From the NCBI RefSeq assembly GCF_017916325.1, contig NC_090169.1:96001-160000 (forward strand): a DNA stretch of 64,000 nt. Direction: 5' to 3'. The notes beneath the pieces are model-generated. The model was not told where the DNA came from. It did no database searches and saw only the letters and a list, made by a program, of their open reading frames with translations. The position numbers and the translations under genes were made by a program. The DNA is from Leishmania martiniquensis (taxonomy: Eukaryota > Euglenozoa > Kinetoplastea > Trypanosomatida > Trypanosomatidae). Below, piece after piece: positions 41,538-53,564 of this stretch. Position 1 is the stretch's first letter; the number at the start of each line of letters is the position of its first letter.

Positions 41538-44500
41538 GCAGCGGAGGCGCTCGTGACAGCGGGCGCCCGGGGCCACAGAGGAGGAAGGCGGGGGCGCGCT
41601 TGTTAGCGTCGCAGCGCCTGCGCGATGGCTCCCCGCGGAGCAGCCGGCGGAGTGGATGCCAGCTCTCTCTCGGACGAATGCAGCCCTCTCGCGCGTGCGT
41701 GTGTGGCGCTGCTGGCGCGCCATCCGCGCAGTGGCGACATGCACCGGCACCACTCCCACCACACACATTGCGGGGCGCCGCTGCCGCTGCGGCGTAGGCG
41801 CGCACTTGCCGACGCATGGAGAGAGACGTCGAGTGCTCTTTGTCGCCGGCGTCTCTGCCTCTTCCCCATCTGCGCGTGCATCCCCTGGAGCGCGGTCCCC
41901 TTTATCCCTCCTTTGCGTACTGCTTCACTATTACCCTCGCCCCATCTCGGCAGCGATGCGCGCTCTGCCGTGGGCAGCGCACAGGTGGCGACGGCGAGCC
42001 CGTCCATGCCCCCCCTCGCCTCTTTCCCCATCTGTCACCGCCGCCGCCTCTCTCTCTCTGTCGCCCTCACCTGCACCAGCCGCCCCGTGTTTCCGCTCCC
42101 CTTGCCGCTCCGCTGCCGAACCCCTCCGTTCGCTTGGCTCTCCTGCCCCCGCCAACAGCAGCCGTATGCGGTGCGCGTGCGCGCCTCTCTGCCCCCTTTC
42201 CTCTTCGCTTGTTTCTCGCTCCGCCTGTGCCGTCGACGGAGGCGGACGCCGAGAGGGGGGTGCGTGCGTGAGAGGGGAGCGCGTGCGGCAATGCGGCAGC
42301 GCAGCGGAGAAGAGGAGTGCGCAGCGGAAAGGGCCGAGGCGGCGTCTCTCCCTCCCTATTTCGGCTCGAGTCTCTGCCTCTGCCTGTCAGTGTCCGTGTG
42401 CACTCGCTGGGCGCGCATCATGTCCTCGCCTCTTTTGTGCTGTTCTCGTTGCTTTTTCTTTTGCGGCCCCACCGCACCATCGAGTGCTGCCGGCTCTGAT
42501 GTGAGGGGTCAGCACACCGTATGACGGGGCGCACCGGCGTGAAGCGGCACCGGGAGAAGCGCGGCGTGCAGGCGCAGAGTGCAGGGTCTCCGAGGGTCCT
42601 GACCTGTGGCTGGCGCAGCGGAGGCAGGTGAGGTGTCGTGCGCGCGCACCTCGGTGCTGAATTGCTCACAGCAGCGGAACGACGGGGGCACCAAAGGATA
42701 TATGAGCTGACATACATCGTCGCCGCCGGCAGAGACGCGGAAAGGGGTGACATAACGCGAGCGGGAAGACTACGGAAAACGAAATACAGCAAAACGCTGC
42801 ACACTTCGCTGTGCCCTCTCCGCCGGCGCGCCTTCCCGGCCCCGCCTGAGGCGGCAGAGGTGCGCGCGTGTGCGTTTGATTTTCTCTTTGGTTTGCGATG
42901 CCTTCTGTTTCACTTATTGCTTTGCACGACGCCTCTTTCTGTACGCGTCTGTTTGCTGTCCTTCGGTCTCTCTCCCTCTGTGCTTACGCTCTTCGACTCA
43001 TCGACGCCAGCAGCGCCACGGCCGCGCACTACCCCCCTCTCTTTCCCTCTCCTGCGCGGGAGGAGCGGCTGTGGGGTGGCCGATCTCGTTGCTGCTGCGG
43101 AACGGCAGGGCCGTGCTCTGCGCGCGGTCTCGTACGCCGGTGCCGTCTGTGTGTGCATGGCAGCGGGTGGCCTATCCCGCTCCCACGGCGCACGGCATGC
43201 ATGCCCACCTGCGTCTCTCCATGCGCCCCTCTGCTGCCCGTTGCGCACCTTCGCGCCTGCCTCATGGGCGTGTCTCACAGAAACACAATGATGAGGCTCC
43301 ACGCAGAGGCGGACGCCGACGCCGGCACATGAAGCGTGCAAACCCACATGCACGCATACCGGCGCTCGCTCTTGCACACTGGCGAGGCGTCGTGCTGAGG
43401 GGCGCCGCCGGCATCTGCCTGTGCGCAGTGTGTGGCTGCGTCTGCGTCCTCCCAGTATCTTTGACTCTTTGATGGGTGGCCCGCCTGGAGCACTGGCAGC
43501 GGCGCGCACTTACCGCTGGCGCACCCCGATCCGCGTAGTCACTGGACCTGCGGCCCGGCCCACCCTCATCCGTCGACGAAAGGGCTGTGTCAGAGCCCTG
43601 GAGCCCTTCTGATCGAGAGCTCGACTGCCTGCTATGCCATGTTGGCATGGGTGTGCCCGGTGCGTCGATTCCGGCAGCGAGTGCTGGGCTGTGGCGCCTC
43701 CACCACGGAGCGACTCCCGTACGCAGTGGCGAGCAGGCGTTGGCATGGGCCCAGCACACCGACCACCTCGTCGAGATAGCTGGAGCGACCAGCAACGCTC
43801 CGGACGAGGCGGCACCCCGCTGATGGGGGTAAGCACACCTTCGCGAGCGCCGACGCGCCCCCTCGGCCCGTCACGTGCATGCGGAGATGCCGGGGATATG
43901 CGCTGCTCTTGCCGTTTCCTCTTTTGGCGGAGCGGGGCCTCTGCGCGTTTTGCATCCGGCTGCGGCCGCAGCGTCTGTCTGTGTCTGCTGTCCGCCGCGA
44001 GCGGAAGGGGCCGTAGTGCAGCCTTCCACAGGCACACACGCCGCTACCGAGGCGGCCACACCGGTGCAGCGGTGGCTCGCCACGCCCCCTCCCTCCCTCC
44101 GCCGTCCCCGCGGTGCGCAGCGCCTGTATCCCGCTGCCGGTGCACTGATCAAGGTGGGAAAAGGAGGGAGAGGCGCACGCTTGGGTGCGCGACGACTACG
44201 CCCGGCGTGGGATGACTGCACCGGGCAGCAGGGACAGTGTGCATGGAGGGGCATCCGCGACGGCGAGGACAAGAAGGCTGTCGGGTGGGGGGACAGGGCG
44301 TGCCGTCCCACCGCCACTGCTCTTTGGGCGCAGCTCGCACCCACCGGTTGCCAGTCTGCACGTCATATCCTTGTGTATGTATATATGTATATATGTCTGT
44401 GCCGCTCAGTGACCCATGTGCTGCCTCTGTGCACGCCCCGCCACCTCGCCCGCGTGTCTGTGTCTCCAGACTCTAGTCACCTGCAATTATCTTCTCCCCT

Positions 44501-44786
44501 TCGTACCCCCTCCTGTAATTCTGGCTCACATTGCGCATCGCTTTAGCCGCTTTTCGAAAGCAAACGCACAAAGAAAGACACAAAGACACTCCTTCGGCTG
44601 CACTCGATCCCCCCTGCTCACCTCCCGTCTCGCCTCCGCTCTTTCTCTCTATCCCCCTCTGCTTTCTTCTACCCTTCTCACCGCCCTCGGCAGCGCTGCT
44701 GTGCGGTTGCAATACCCCATCGTGGCCGTCTTTGCCGCCCACCTCCACTGGAGCCCCTCCATTGGTCACGCATCTGTTCTGCGACA
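41538..44786 (+). other. Intergenic region C-D with element relic
   Basis: Type-1 3' segment, then shared core to about 43201, then about 1.1 kb related to the decayed element upstream of the array (43202-44310). A TATA/TGTA microsatellite lies at about 44370-44396. The D-specific leader has a strong CT tract (44630-44690) and acceptor AG at 44692-44693. No intact gene was found. Small open frames in 43.4-44.2 kb are remnants. Confidence 0.7.
43202..44310 (+). mobile_element. Decayed-element relic between amastins C and D, first copy
   Basis: Homologous to 34.95-35.83 kb in two parts (about 43637-43780 and 43932-44300) and repeated as 49458-50560. Coding potential is broken. Confidence 0.55.
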
Positions 44787-45314
44787 ATGCAGTGTAAGAT
44801 CGGCATTCTTCTCTACACGATCCTCCAGTTCATCGCGTTCCTCCTGGTGCTGGTGGGCACGCCTGGCCCTATGTACCGCGGAACGGACACTGGGTTTTTC
44901 GCGGACAAATTCTGCATCACCCTATGGGGCCTTAGGGAGTGCTCAAGCGCACGAAACACATTGACCCTCGCCCACCTGTTCTCAAACTGTGGACAGAACT
45001 TGCGGCGCTTCCGCGCTGCCGAAGTCTTCGTCGTCATCTCCATCTTCACCTACGGCTTGGCGGCCGTCTTGGGCCTCCTCATATTGTTGTACGGCTATGC
45101 TGTCCTGCGCTGGGTATGCCTGGGGCTCAACATCCTCGGATCCGGCACCCTGTGCATCACCTGGGCGATAGTGTATGAGTCCTACAGCGTGTACTTTAAC
45201 GTTGCATGCCCAAACCTCGAACTCGCAGTCCGAATGGATTGGGGATTCGCTCTCTTTCTCATCGCCTGGTGCCTGGATATTGTGAACATTGCCTTCCTGT
45301 TTCTCCCCTACTAG
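44787..45314 (+). CDS. Delta-type amastin, type D first copy, 175 aa
   Basis: The ATG follows a unique leader, with a 93-base 5' UTR from the acceptor at 44692-44693. TM1 is GILLYTILQFIAFLLVLVGT. Loop 1 reads CITLWGLREC, one residue shorter than the canonical signature, then a second Cys in LFSNC. The TM2-TM3 block (YGLAAVLGLLILLYGYAVLR) is identical in DNA to type A. The following CITWAIV matches type C, and TM4 is shared by A, C and D. The gene is therefore a patchwork. It is identical to the copy at 51042. Confidence 0.92.
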   Translation: MQCKIGILLYTILQFIAFLLVLVGTPGPMYRGTDTGFFADKFCITLWGLRECSSARNTLTLAHLFSNCGQNLRRFRAAEVFVVISIFTYGLAAVLGLLILLYGYAVLRWVCLGLNILGSGTLCITWAIVYESYSVYFNVACPNLELAVRMDWGFALFLIAWCLDIVNIAFLFLPY

Positions 45315-47265
45315 GCAGCGGAGGCGCTCGTGACAGCGGGCGCCCGGGGCCACAGAGGAGGAAGGCGGGGGCGCGCTTGTTAGCGTCGCAGCGCCTGCGC
45401 GATGGCTCCCCGCGGAGCAGCCGGCGGAGTGGATGCCAGCTCTCTCTCGGACGAATGCAGCCCTCTCGCGCGTGCGTGTGTGGCGCTGCTGGCGCGCCAT
45501 CCGCGCAGTGGCGACATGCACCGGCACCACTCCCACCACACACATTGCGGGGCGCCGCTGCCGCTGCGGCGTAGGCGCGCACTTGCCGACGCATGGAGAG
45601 AGACGTCGAGTGCTCTTTGTCGCCGGCGTCTCTGCCTCTTCCCCATCTGCGCGTGCATCCCCTGGAGCGCGGTCCCCTTTATCCCTCCTTTGCGTACTGC
45701 TTCACTATTACCCTCGCCCCATCTCGGCAGCGATGCGCGCTCTGCCGTGGGCAGCGCACAGGTGGCGACGGCGAGCCCGTCCATGCCCCCCCTCGCCTCT
45801 TTCCCCATCTGTCACCGCCGCCGCCTCTCTCTCTCTGTCGCCCTCACCTGCACCAGCCGCCCCGTGTTTCCGCTCCCCTTGCCGCTCCGCTGCCGAACCC
45901 CTCCGTTCGCTTGGCTCTCCTGCCCCCGCCAACAGCAGCCGTATGCGGTGCGCGTGCGCGCCTCTCTGCCCCCTTTCCTCTTCGCTTGTTTCTCGCTCCG
46001 CCTGTGCCGTCGACGGAGGCGGACGCCGAGAGGGGGGTGCGTGCGTGAGAGGGGAGCGCGTGCGGCAATGCGGCAGCGCAGCGGAGAAGAGGAGTGCGCA
46101 GCGGAAAGGGCCGAGGCGGCGTCTCTCCCTCCCTATTTCGGCTCGAGTCTCTGCCTCTGCCTGTCAGTGTCCGTGTGCACTCGCTGGGCGCGCATCATGT
46201 CCTCGCCTCTTTTGTGCTGTTCTCGTTGCTTTTTCTTTTGCGGCCCCACCGCACCATCGAGTGCTGCCGGCTCTGATGTGAGGGGTCAGCACACCGTATG
46301 ACGGGGCGCACCGGCGTGAAGCGGCACCGGGAGAAGCGCGGCGTGCAGGCGCAGAGTGCAGGGTCTCCGAGGGTCCTGACCTGTGGCTGGCGCAGCGGAG
46401 GCAGGTGAGGTGTCGTGCGCGCGCACCTCGGTGCTGAATTGCTCACAGCAGCGGAACGACGGGGGCACCAAAGGATATATGAGCTGACATACATCGTCGC
46501 CGCCGGCAGAGACGCGGAAAGGGGTGACATAACGCGAGCGGGAAGACTACGGAAAACGAAATACAGCAAAACGCTGCACACTTCGCTGTGCCCTCTCCGC
46601 CGGCGCGCCTTCCCGGCCCCGCCTGAGGCGGCAGAGGTGCGCGCGTGTGCGTTTGATTTTCTCTTTGGTTTGCGATGCCTTCTGTTTCACTTATTGCTTT
46701 GCACGACGCCTCTTTCTGTACGCGTCTGTTTGCTGTCCTTCGGTCTCTCTCCCTCTGTGCTTACGCTCTTCGACTCATCGACGCCAGCAGCGCCACGGCC
46801 GCGCACTACCCCCCTCTCTTTCCCTCTCCTGCGCGGGAGGAGCGGCTGTGGGGTGGCCGATCTCGTTGCTGCTGCGGAACGGCAGGGCCGTGCTCTGCGC
46901 GCGGTCTCGTACGCCGGTGCCGTCTGTGTGTGCATGGCAGCGGGTGGCCTATCCCGCTCCCACGGCGCACGGCATGCACACCCACCTGCCCGCCCCACCG
47001 CCGCCTACTTCACGCTTTCCTCTCCCCGTCCGCTGCCGTCACTCTGACTCACATCGTGCATCCCCTTCGCCGGTTCTGAAGACAAACAGGCGCCAACGAA
47101 TAAACAGCACCAGCGCCACTCCGTTGCCCACACTCGACTCTCTTGCGCGCGTGCTCACCCCTTCCCCTCTCTTCCATCTCGTGCGTACCCCTCCCCTTCG
47201 TCGCTCTATTCCCCCTATCCGCCTGCTCCCCGCCCCTCTCAGACCCTCGCGGCGAAGTTGCGAAA
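45315..47265 (+). other. Intergenic region D-C
   Basis: Type-1 3' segment, shared core (to about 46978), and the A/C-type leader with acceptor AG at 47241-47242. Compared with the region before the first C gene, several C-runs are one base shorter (for example near 47159 and 47196). Confidence 0.7.
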
Positions 47266-47793
47266 ATGGAGCCCATAATTGGCGTTCTCCTCTACACGTT
47301 CTTCCAATTCATCGCGTTCCTCCTGGTGCTGGTGGGCACGCCCCTGGAGATGTACACCCTTCGGCCAGAATTGAAGCAGTTTCGGAATCCGTGCATCACC
47401 CTATGGGGTTACAAGGACATATGTTCTGAGCCCATATACAACATGATAGCGGACGATCTCTGGAAAAATTGTGCGGGCCGCCGCAACCGCTTTCGAGCTG
47501 CCACAGCCTTCGCTGTCATCTCCATCTTCATTTACGGTGCGGCGTTTGTCGCGGGCCTTATTGGACTGTTCTGCTGCAGTTACCTCCGGTGGATGTGCCT
47601 GGGGCTTAACATCTTCGGCATCCTCACCTTGTGCATCACCTGGGCGATCGTACTGGAGAGCTACCTGAAAGATGACGGCACAGCCTGCCCTAAGGTGCGC
47701 GAACAAAACCTCTTGGGCGCCGGATTCGCTCTCTTTCTCATCGCCTGGTGCCTGGATATTGTGAACATTGCCTTCCTGTTTCTCCCCTACTAG
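47266..47793 (+). CDS. Delta-type amastin, type C second copy, 175 aa
   Basis: The encoded protein is identical to the gene at 41010, 6256 bases upstream, including the CITLWGYKDIC variant signature and the MEPIIGV start. Predicted 5' UTR is 23 bases. It belongs to the second half of a tandem duplication of the C-D pair. Confidence 0.93.
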   Translation: MEPIIGVLLYTFFQFIAFLLVLVGTPLEMYTLRPELKQFRNPCITLWGYKDICSEPIYNMIADDLWKNCAGRRNRFRAATAFAVISIFIYGAAFVAGLIGLFCCSYLRWMCLGLNIFGILTLCITWAIVLESYLKDDGTACPKVREQNLLGAGFALFLIAWCLDIVNIAFLFLPY

Positions 47794-50700
47794 GCAGCGG
47801 AGGCGCTCGTGACAGCGGGCGCCCGGGGCCACAGAGGAGGAAGGCGGGGGCGCGCTTGTTAGCGTCGCAGCGCCTGCGCGATGGCTCCCCGCGGAGCAGC
47901 CGGCGGAGTGGATGCCAGCTCTCTCTCGGACGAATGCAGCCCTCTCGCGCGTGCGTGTGTGGCGCTGCTGGCGCGCCATCCGCGCAGTGGCGACATGCAC
48001 CGGCACCACTCCCACCACACACATTGCGGGGCGCCGCTGCCGCTGCGGCGTAGGCGCGCACTTGCCGACGCATGGAGAGAGACGTCGAGTGCTCTTTGTC
48101 GCCGGCGTCTCTGCCTCTTCCCCATCTGCGCGTGCATCCCTGGAGCGCGGTCCCCTTTATCCCTCCTTTGCGTACTGCTTCACTATTACCCTCGCCCCAT
48201 CTCGGCAGCGATGCGCGCTCTGCCGTGGGCAGCGCACAGGTGGCGACGGCGAGCCCGTCCATGCCCCCCCTCGCCTCTTTCCCCATCTGTCACCGCCGCC
48301 GCCTCTCTCTCTCTGTCGCCCTCACCTGCACCAGCCGCCCCGTGTTTCCGCTCCCCTTGCCGCTCCGCTGCCGAACCCCTCCGTTCGCTTGGCTCTCCTG
48401 CCCCCGCCAACAGCAGCCGTATGCGGTGCGCGTGCGCGCCTCTCTGCCCCCTTTCCTCTTCGCTTGTTTCTCGCTCCGCCTGTGCCGTCGACGGAGGCGG
48501 ACGCCGAGAGGGGGGTGCGTGCGTGAGAGGGGAGCGCGTGCGGCAATGCGGCAGCGCAGCGGAGAAGAGGAGTGCGCAGCGGAAAGGGCCGAGGCGGCGT
48601 CTCTCCCTCCCTATTTCGGCTCGAGTCTCTGCCTCTGCCTGTCAGTGTCCGTGTGCACTCGCTGGGCGCGCATCATGTCCTCGCCTCTTTTGTGCTGTTC
48701 TCGTTGCTTTTTCTTTTGCGGCCCCACCGCACCATCGAGTGCTGCCGGCTCTGATGTGAGGGGTCAGCACACCGTATGACGGGGCGCACCGGCGTGAAGC
48801 GGCACCGGGAGAAGCGCGGCGTGCAGGCGCAGAGTGCAGGGTCTCCGAGGGTCCTGACCTGTGGCTGGCGCAGCGGAGGCAGGTGAGGTGTCGTGCGCGC
48901 GCACCTCGGTGCTGAATTGCTCACAGCAGCGGAACGACGGGGGCACCAAAGGATATATGAGCTGACATACATCGTCGCCGCCGGCAGAGACGCGGAAAGG
49001 GGTGACATAACGCGAGCGGGAAGACTACGGAAAACGAAATACAGCAAAACGCTGCACACTTCGCTGTGCCCTCTCCGCCGGCGCGCCTTCCCGGCCCCGC
49101 CTGAGGCGGCAGAGGTGCGCGCGTGTGCGTTTGATTTTCTCTTTGGTTTGCGATGCCTTCTGTTTCACTTATTGCTTTGCACGACGCCTCTTTCTGTACG
49201 CGTCTGTTTGCTGTCCTTCGGTCTCTCTCCCCTCTGTGCTTACGCTCTTCGACTCATCGACGCCAGCAGCGCCACGGCCGCGCACTACCCCCCTCTCTTT
49301 CCCTCTCCTGCGCGGGAGGAGCGGCTGTGGGGTGGCCGATCTCGTTGCTGCTGCGGAACGGCAGGGCCGTGCTCTGCGCGCGGTCTCGTACGCCGGTGCC
49401 GTCTGTGTGTGCATGGCAGCGGGTGGCCTATCCCGCTCCCACGGCGCACGGCATGCATGCCCACCTGCGTCTCTCCATGCGCCCCTCTGCTGCCCGTTGC
49501 GCACCTTCGCGCCTGCCTCATGGGCGTGTCTCACAGAAACACAATGATGAGGCTCCACGCAGAGGCGGACGCCGACGCCGGCACATGAAGCGTGCAAACC
49601 CACATGCACGCATACCGGCGCTCGCTCTTGCACACTGGCGAGGCGTCGTGCTGAGGGGCGCCGCCGGCATCTGCCTGTGCGCAGTGTGTGGCTGCGTCTG
49701 CGTCCTCCCAGTATCTTTGACTCTTTGATGGGTGGCCCGCCTGGAGCACTGGCAGCGGCGCGCACTTACCGCTGGCGCACCCCGATCCGCGTAGTCACTG
49801 GACCTGCGGCCCGGCCCACCCTCATCCGTCGACGAAAGGGCTGTGTCAGAGCCCTGGAGCCCTTCTGATCGAGAGCTCGACTGCCTGCTATGCCATGTTG
49901 GCATGGGTGTGCCCGGTGCGTCGATTCCGGCAGCGAGTGCTGGGCTGTGGCGCCTCCACCACGGAGCGACTCCCGTACGCAGTGGCGAGCAGGCGTTGGC
50001 ATGGGCCCAGCACACCGACCACCTCGTCGAGATAGCTGGAGCGACCAGCAACGCTCCGGACGAGGCGGCACCCCGCTGATGGGGGTAAGCACACCTTCGC
50101 GAGCGCCGACGCGCCCCCTCGGCCCGTCACGTGCATGCGGAGATGCCGGGGATATGCGCTGCTCTTGCCGTTTCCTCTTTTGGCGGAGCGGGGCCTCTGC
50201 GCGTTTTGCATCCGGCTGCGGCCGCAGCGTCTGTCTGTGTCTGCTGTCCGCCGCGAGCGGAAGGGGCCGTAGTGCAGCCTTCCACAGGCACACACGCCGC
50301 TACCGAGGCGGCCACACCGGTGCAGCGGTGGCTCGCCACGCCCCCTCCCTCCCTCCGCCGTCCCCGCGGTGCGCAGCGCCTGTATCCCGCTGCCGGTGCA
50401 CTGATCAAGGTGGGAAAAGGAGGGAGAGGCGCACGCTTGGGTGCGCGACGACTACGCCCGGCGTGGGATGACTGCACCGGGCAGCAGGGACAGTGTGCAT
50501 GGAGGGGCATCCGCGACGGCGAGGACAAGAAGGCTGTCGGGTGGGGGACAGGGCGTGCCGTCCCACCGCCACTGCTCTTTGGGCGCAGCTCGCACCCACC
50601 GGTTGCCAGTCTGCACGTCATATCCTTGTGTATGTATATATGTATATATGTCTGTGCCGCTCAGTGACCCATGTGCTGCCTCTGTGCACGCCCCGCCACC

Positions 50701-51041
50701 TCGCCCGCGTGTCTGTGTCTCCAGACTCTAGTCACCTGCAATTATCTTCTCCCCTTCGTACCCCCTCCTGTAATTCTGGCTCACATTGCGCATCGCTTTA
50801 GCCGCTTTTCGAAAGCAAACGCACAAAGAAAGACACAAAGACACTCCTTCGGCTGCACTCGATCCCCCCTGCTCACCTCCCGTCTCGCCTCCGCTCTTTC
50901 TCTCTATCCCCCTCTGCTTTCTTCTACCCTTCTCACCGCCCTCGGCAGCGCTGCTGTGCGGTTGCAATACCCCATCGTGGCCGTCTTTGCCGCCCACCTC
51001 CACTGGAGCCCCTCCATTGGTCACGCATCTGTTCTGCGACA
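47794..51041 (+). other. Intergenic region C-D, second copy, with element relic
   Basis: A near-exact copy of 41538-44786, with one-base differences such as a missing C near 48140 and a missing G near 50546. It holds the type-1 3' segment, shared core, element relic (49458-50560), TATA/TGTA microsatellite (about 50626-50650) and D leader with acceptor AG at 50947-50948. Confidence 0.75.
49458..50560 (+). mobile_element. Decayed-element relic between amastins C and D, second copy
   Basis: Repeats 43202-44310 with almost no change, so it was carried along when the C-D unit duplicated and is not a second insertion. Confidence 0.6.
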
Positions 51042-51569
51042 ATGCAGTGTAAGATCGGCATTCTTCTCTACACGATCCTCCAGTTCATCGCGTTCCTCCT
51101 GGTGCTGGTGGGCACGCCTGGCCCTATGTACCGCGGAACGGACACTGGGTTTTTCGCGGACAAATTCTGCATCACCCTATGGGGCCTTAGGGAGTGCTCA
51201 AGCGCACGAAACACATTGACCCTCGCCCACCTGTTCTCAAACTGTGGACAGAACTTGCGGCGCTTCCGCGCTGCCGAAGTCTTCGTCGTCATCTCCATCT
51301 TCACCTACGGCTTGGCGGCCGTCTTGGGCCTCCTCATATTGTTGTACGGCTATGCTGTCCTGCGCTGGGTATGCCTGGGGCTCAACATCCTCGGATCCGG
51401 CACCCTGTGCATCACCTGGGCGATAGTGTATGAGTCCTACAGCGTGTACTTTAACGTTGCATGCCCAAACCTCGAACTCGCAGTCCGAATGGATTGGGGA
51501 TTCGCTCTCTTTCTCATCGCCTGGTGCCTGGATATTGTGAACATTGCCTTCCTGTTTCTCCCCTACTAG
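51042..51569 (+). CDS. Delta-type amastin, type D second copy, 175 aa
   Basis: The protein is identical to the gene at 44787, 6255 bases upstream: MQCKIGILLYTILQ start, shortened CITLWGLREC signature, A-type TM2-TM3 and C-type CITWAIV. Predicted 5' UTR is 94 bases from AG 50947-50948. Confidence 0.93.
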   Translation: MQCKIGILLYTILQFIAFLLVLVGTPGPMYRGTDTGFFADKFCITLWGLRECSSARNTLTLAHLFSNCGQNLRRFRAAEVFVVISIFTYGLAAVLGLLILLYGYAVLRWVCLGLNILGSGTLCITWAIVYESYSVYFNVACPNLELAVRMDWGFALFLIAWCLDIVNIAFLFLPY

Positions 51570-53564
51570 GCAGCGGAGGCGCTCGTGACAGCGGGCGCCC
51601 GGGGCCACAGAGGAGGAAGGCGGGGGCGCGCTTGTTAGCGTCGCAGCGCCTGCGCGATGGCTCCCCGCGGAGCAGCCGGCGGAGTGGATGCCAGCTCTCT
51701 CTCGGACGAATGCAGCCCTCTCGCGCGTGCGTGTGTGGCGCTGCTGGCGCGCCATCCGCGCAGTGGCGACATGCACCGGCACCACTCCCACCACACACAT
51801 TGCGGGGCGCCGCTGCCGCTGCGGCGTAGGCGCGCACTTGCCGACGCATGGAGAGAGACGTCGAGTGCTCTTTGTCGCCGGCGTCTCTGCCTCTTCCCCA
51901 TCTGCGCGTGCATCCCCTGGAGCGCGGTCCCCTTTATCCCTCCTTTGCGTACTGCTTCACTATTACCCTCGCCCCATCTCGGCAGCGATGCGCGCTCTGC
52001 CGTGGGCAGCGCACAGGTGGCGACGGCGAGCCCGTCCATGCCCCCCCTCGCCTCTTTCCCCATCTGTCACCGCCGCCGCCTCTCTCTCTCTGTCGCCCTC
52101 ACCTGCACCAGCCGCCCCGTGTTTCCGCTCCCCTTGCCGCTCCGCTGCCGAACCCCTCCGTTCGCTTGGCTCTCCTGCCCCCGCCAACAGCAGCCGTATG
52201 CGGTGCGCGTGCGCGCCTCTCTGCCCCCTTTCCTCTTCGCTTGTTTCTCGCTCCGCCTGTGCCGTCGACGGAGGCGGACGCCGAGAGGGGGTGCGTGCGT
52301 GAGAGGGAGCGCGTGCGGCAATGCGGCAGCGCAGCGGAGAAGAGGAGTGCGCAGCGGAAAGGGCCGAGGCGGCGTCTCTCCCCTCCCTATTTCGGCTCGA
52401 GTCTCTGCCTCTGCCTGTCAGTGTCCGTGTGCACTCGCTGGGCGCGCATCATGTCCTCGCCTCTTTTGTGCTGTTCTCGTTGCTTTTTCTTTTGCGGCCC
52501 CACCGCACCATCGAGTGCTGCCGGCTCTGATGTGAGGGGTCAGCACACCGTATGACGGGGCGCACCGGCGTGAAGCGGCACCGGGAGAAGCGCGGCGTGC
52601 AGGCGCAGAGTGCAGGGTCTCCGAGGGTCCTGACCTGTGGCTGGCGCAGCGGAGGCAGGTGAGGTGTCGTGCGCGCGCACCTCGGTGCTGAATTGCTCAC
52701 AGCAGCGGAACGACGGGGGCACCAAAGGATATATGAGCTGACATACATCGTCGCCGCCGGCAGAGACGCGGAAAGGGGTGACATAACGCGAGCGGGAAGA
52801 CTACGGAAAACGAAATACAGCAAAACGCTGCACACTTCGCTGTGCCCTCTCCGCCGGCGCGCCTTCCCGGCCCCGCCTGAGGCGGCAGAGGTGCGCGCGT
52901 GTGCGTTTGATTTTCTCTTTGGTTTGCGATGCCTTCTGTTTCACTTATTGCTTTGCACGACGCCTCTTTCTGTACGCGTCTGTTTGCTGTCCTTCGGTCT
53001 CTCTCCCCTCTGTGCTTACGCTCTTCGACTCATCGACGCCAGCAGCGCCACGGCCGCGCACTACCCCCCTCTCTTTCCCTCTCCTGCGCGGGAGGAGCGG
53101 CTGTGGGGTGGCCGATCTCGTTGCTGCTGCGGAACGGCAGGGCCGTGCTCTGCGCGCGGTCTCGTACGCCGGTGCCGTCTGTGTGTGCATGGCAGCGGGT
53201 GGCCTATCCCGCTCCCACGGCGCACGGCATGCACACCCACCTGCCCGCCCCACCGCCGCCTACTTCACGCTTTCCTCTCCCCGTCCGCTGCCGTCACTCT
53301 GACTCACATCGTGCATCCCCTTCGCCGGTTCTGAAGACAAACAGGCGCCAACGAATAAACAGCACCAGCGCCACTCCGTTGCCCACACTCGACTCTCTTG
53401 CGCGCGTGCTCACCCCTTCCCCTCTCTTCCATCTCGTGCGTACCCCTCCCCTTCGCTCCGCTCTATCGCCCAGCCCTGTGGCACCATCGCGACCCCCCTC
53501 GTCGCTCTATCCCCTGTCCGCCTGCACCTTACCCCTCTGAGATCCGCGTTGCAAAGCCGCGGAG
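51570..53564 (+). other. Intergenic region D-B
   Basis: Type-1 3' segment and shared core (to about 53233), followed by the B-type leader with acceptor AG at 53540-53541. G-runs near 52287 and 52307 are one base shorter than in other copies. Confidence 0.7.

Noticed and set aside
41625..42524. Open frame of about 299 codons after each A, C or D amastin
   Set aside because: Copies look alike only because the DNA is duplicated. Single-base C-run differences change the frame and the C terminus between copies (e.g. 36913-37788), which is not expected for a selected protein. Composition is Pro/Ser/Arg low complexity.
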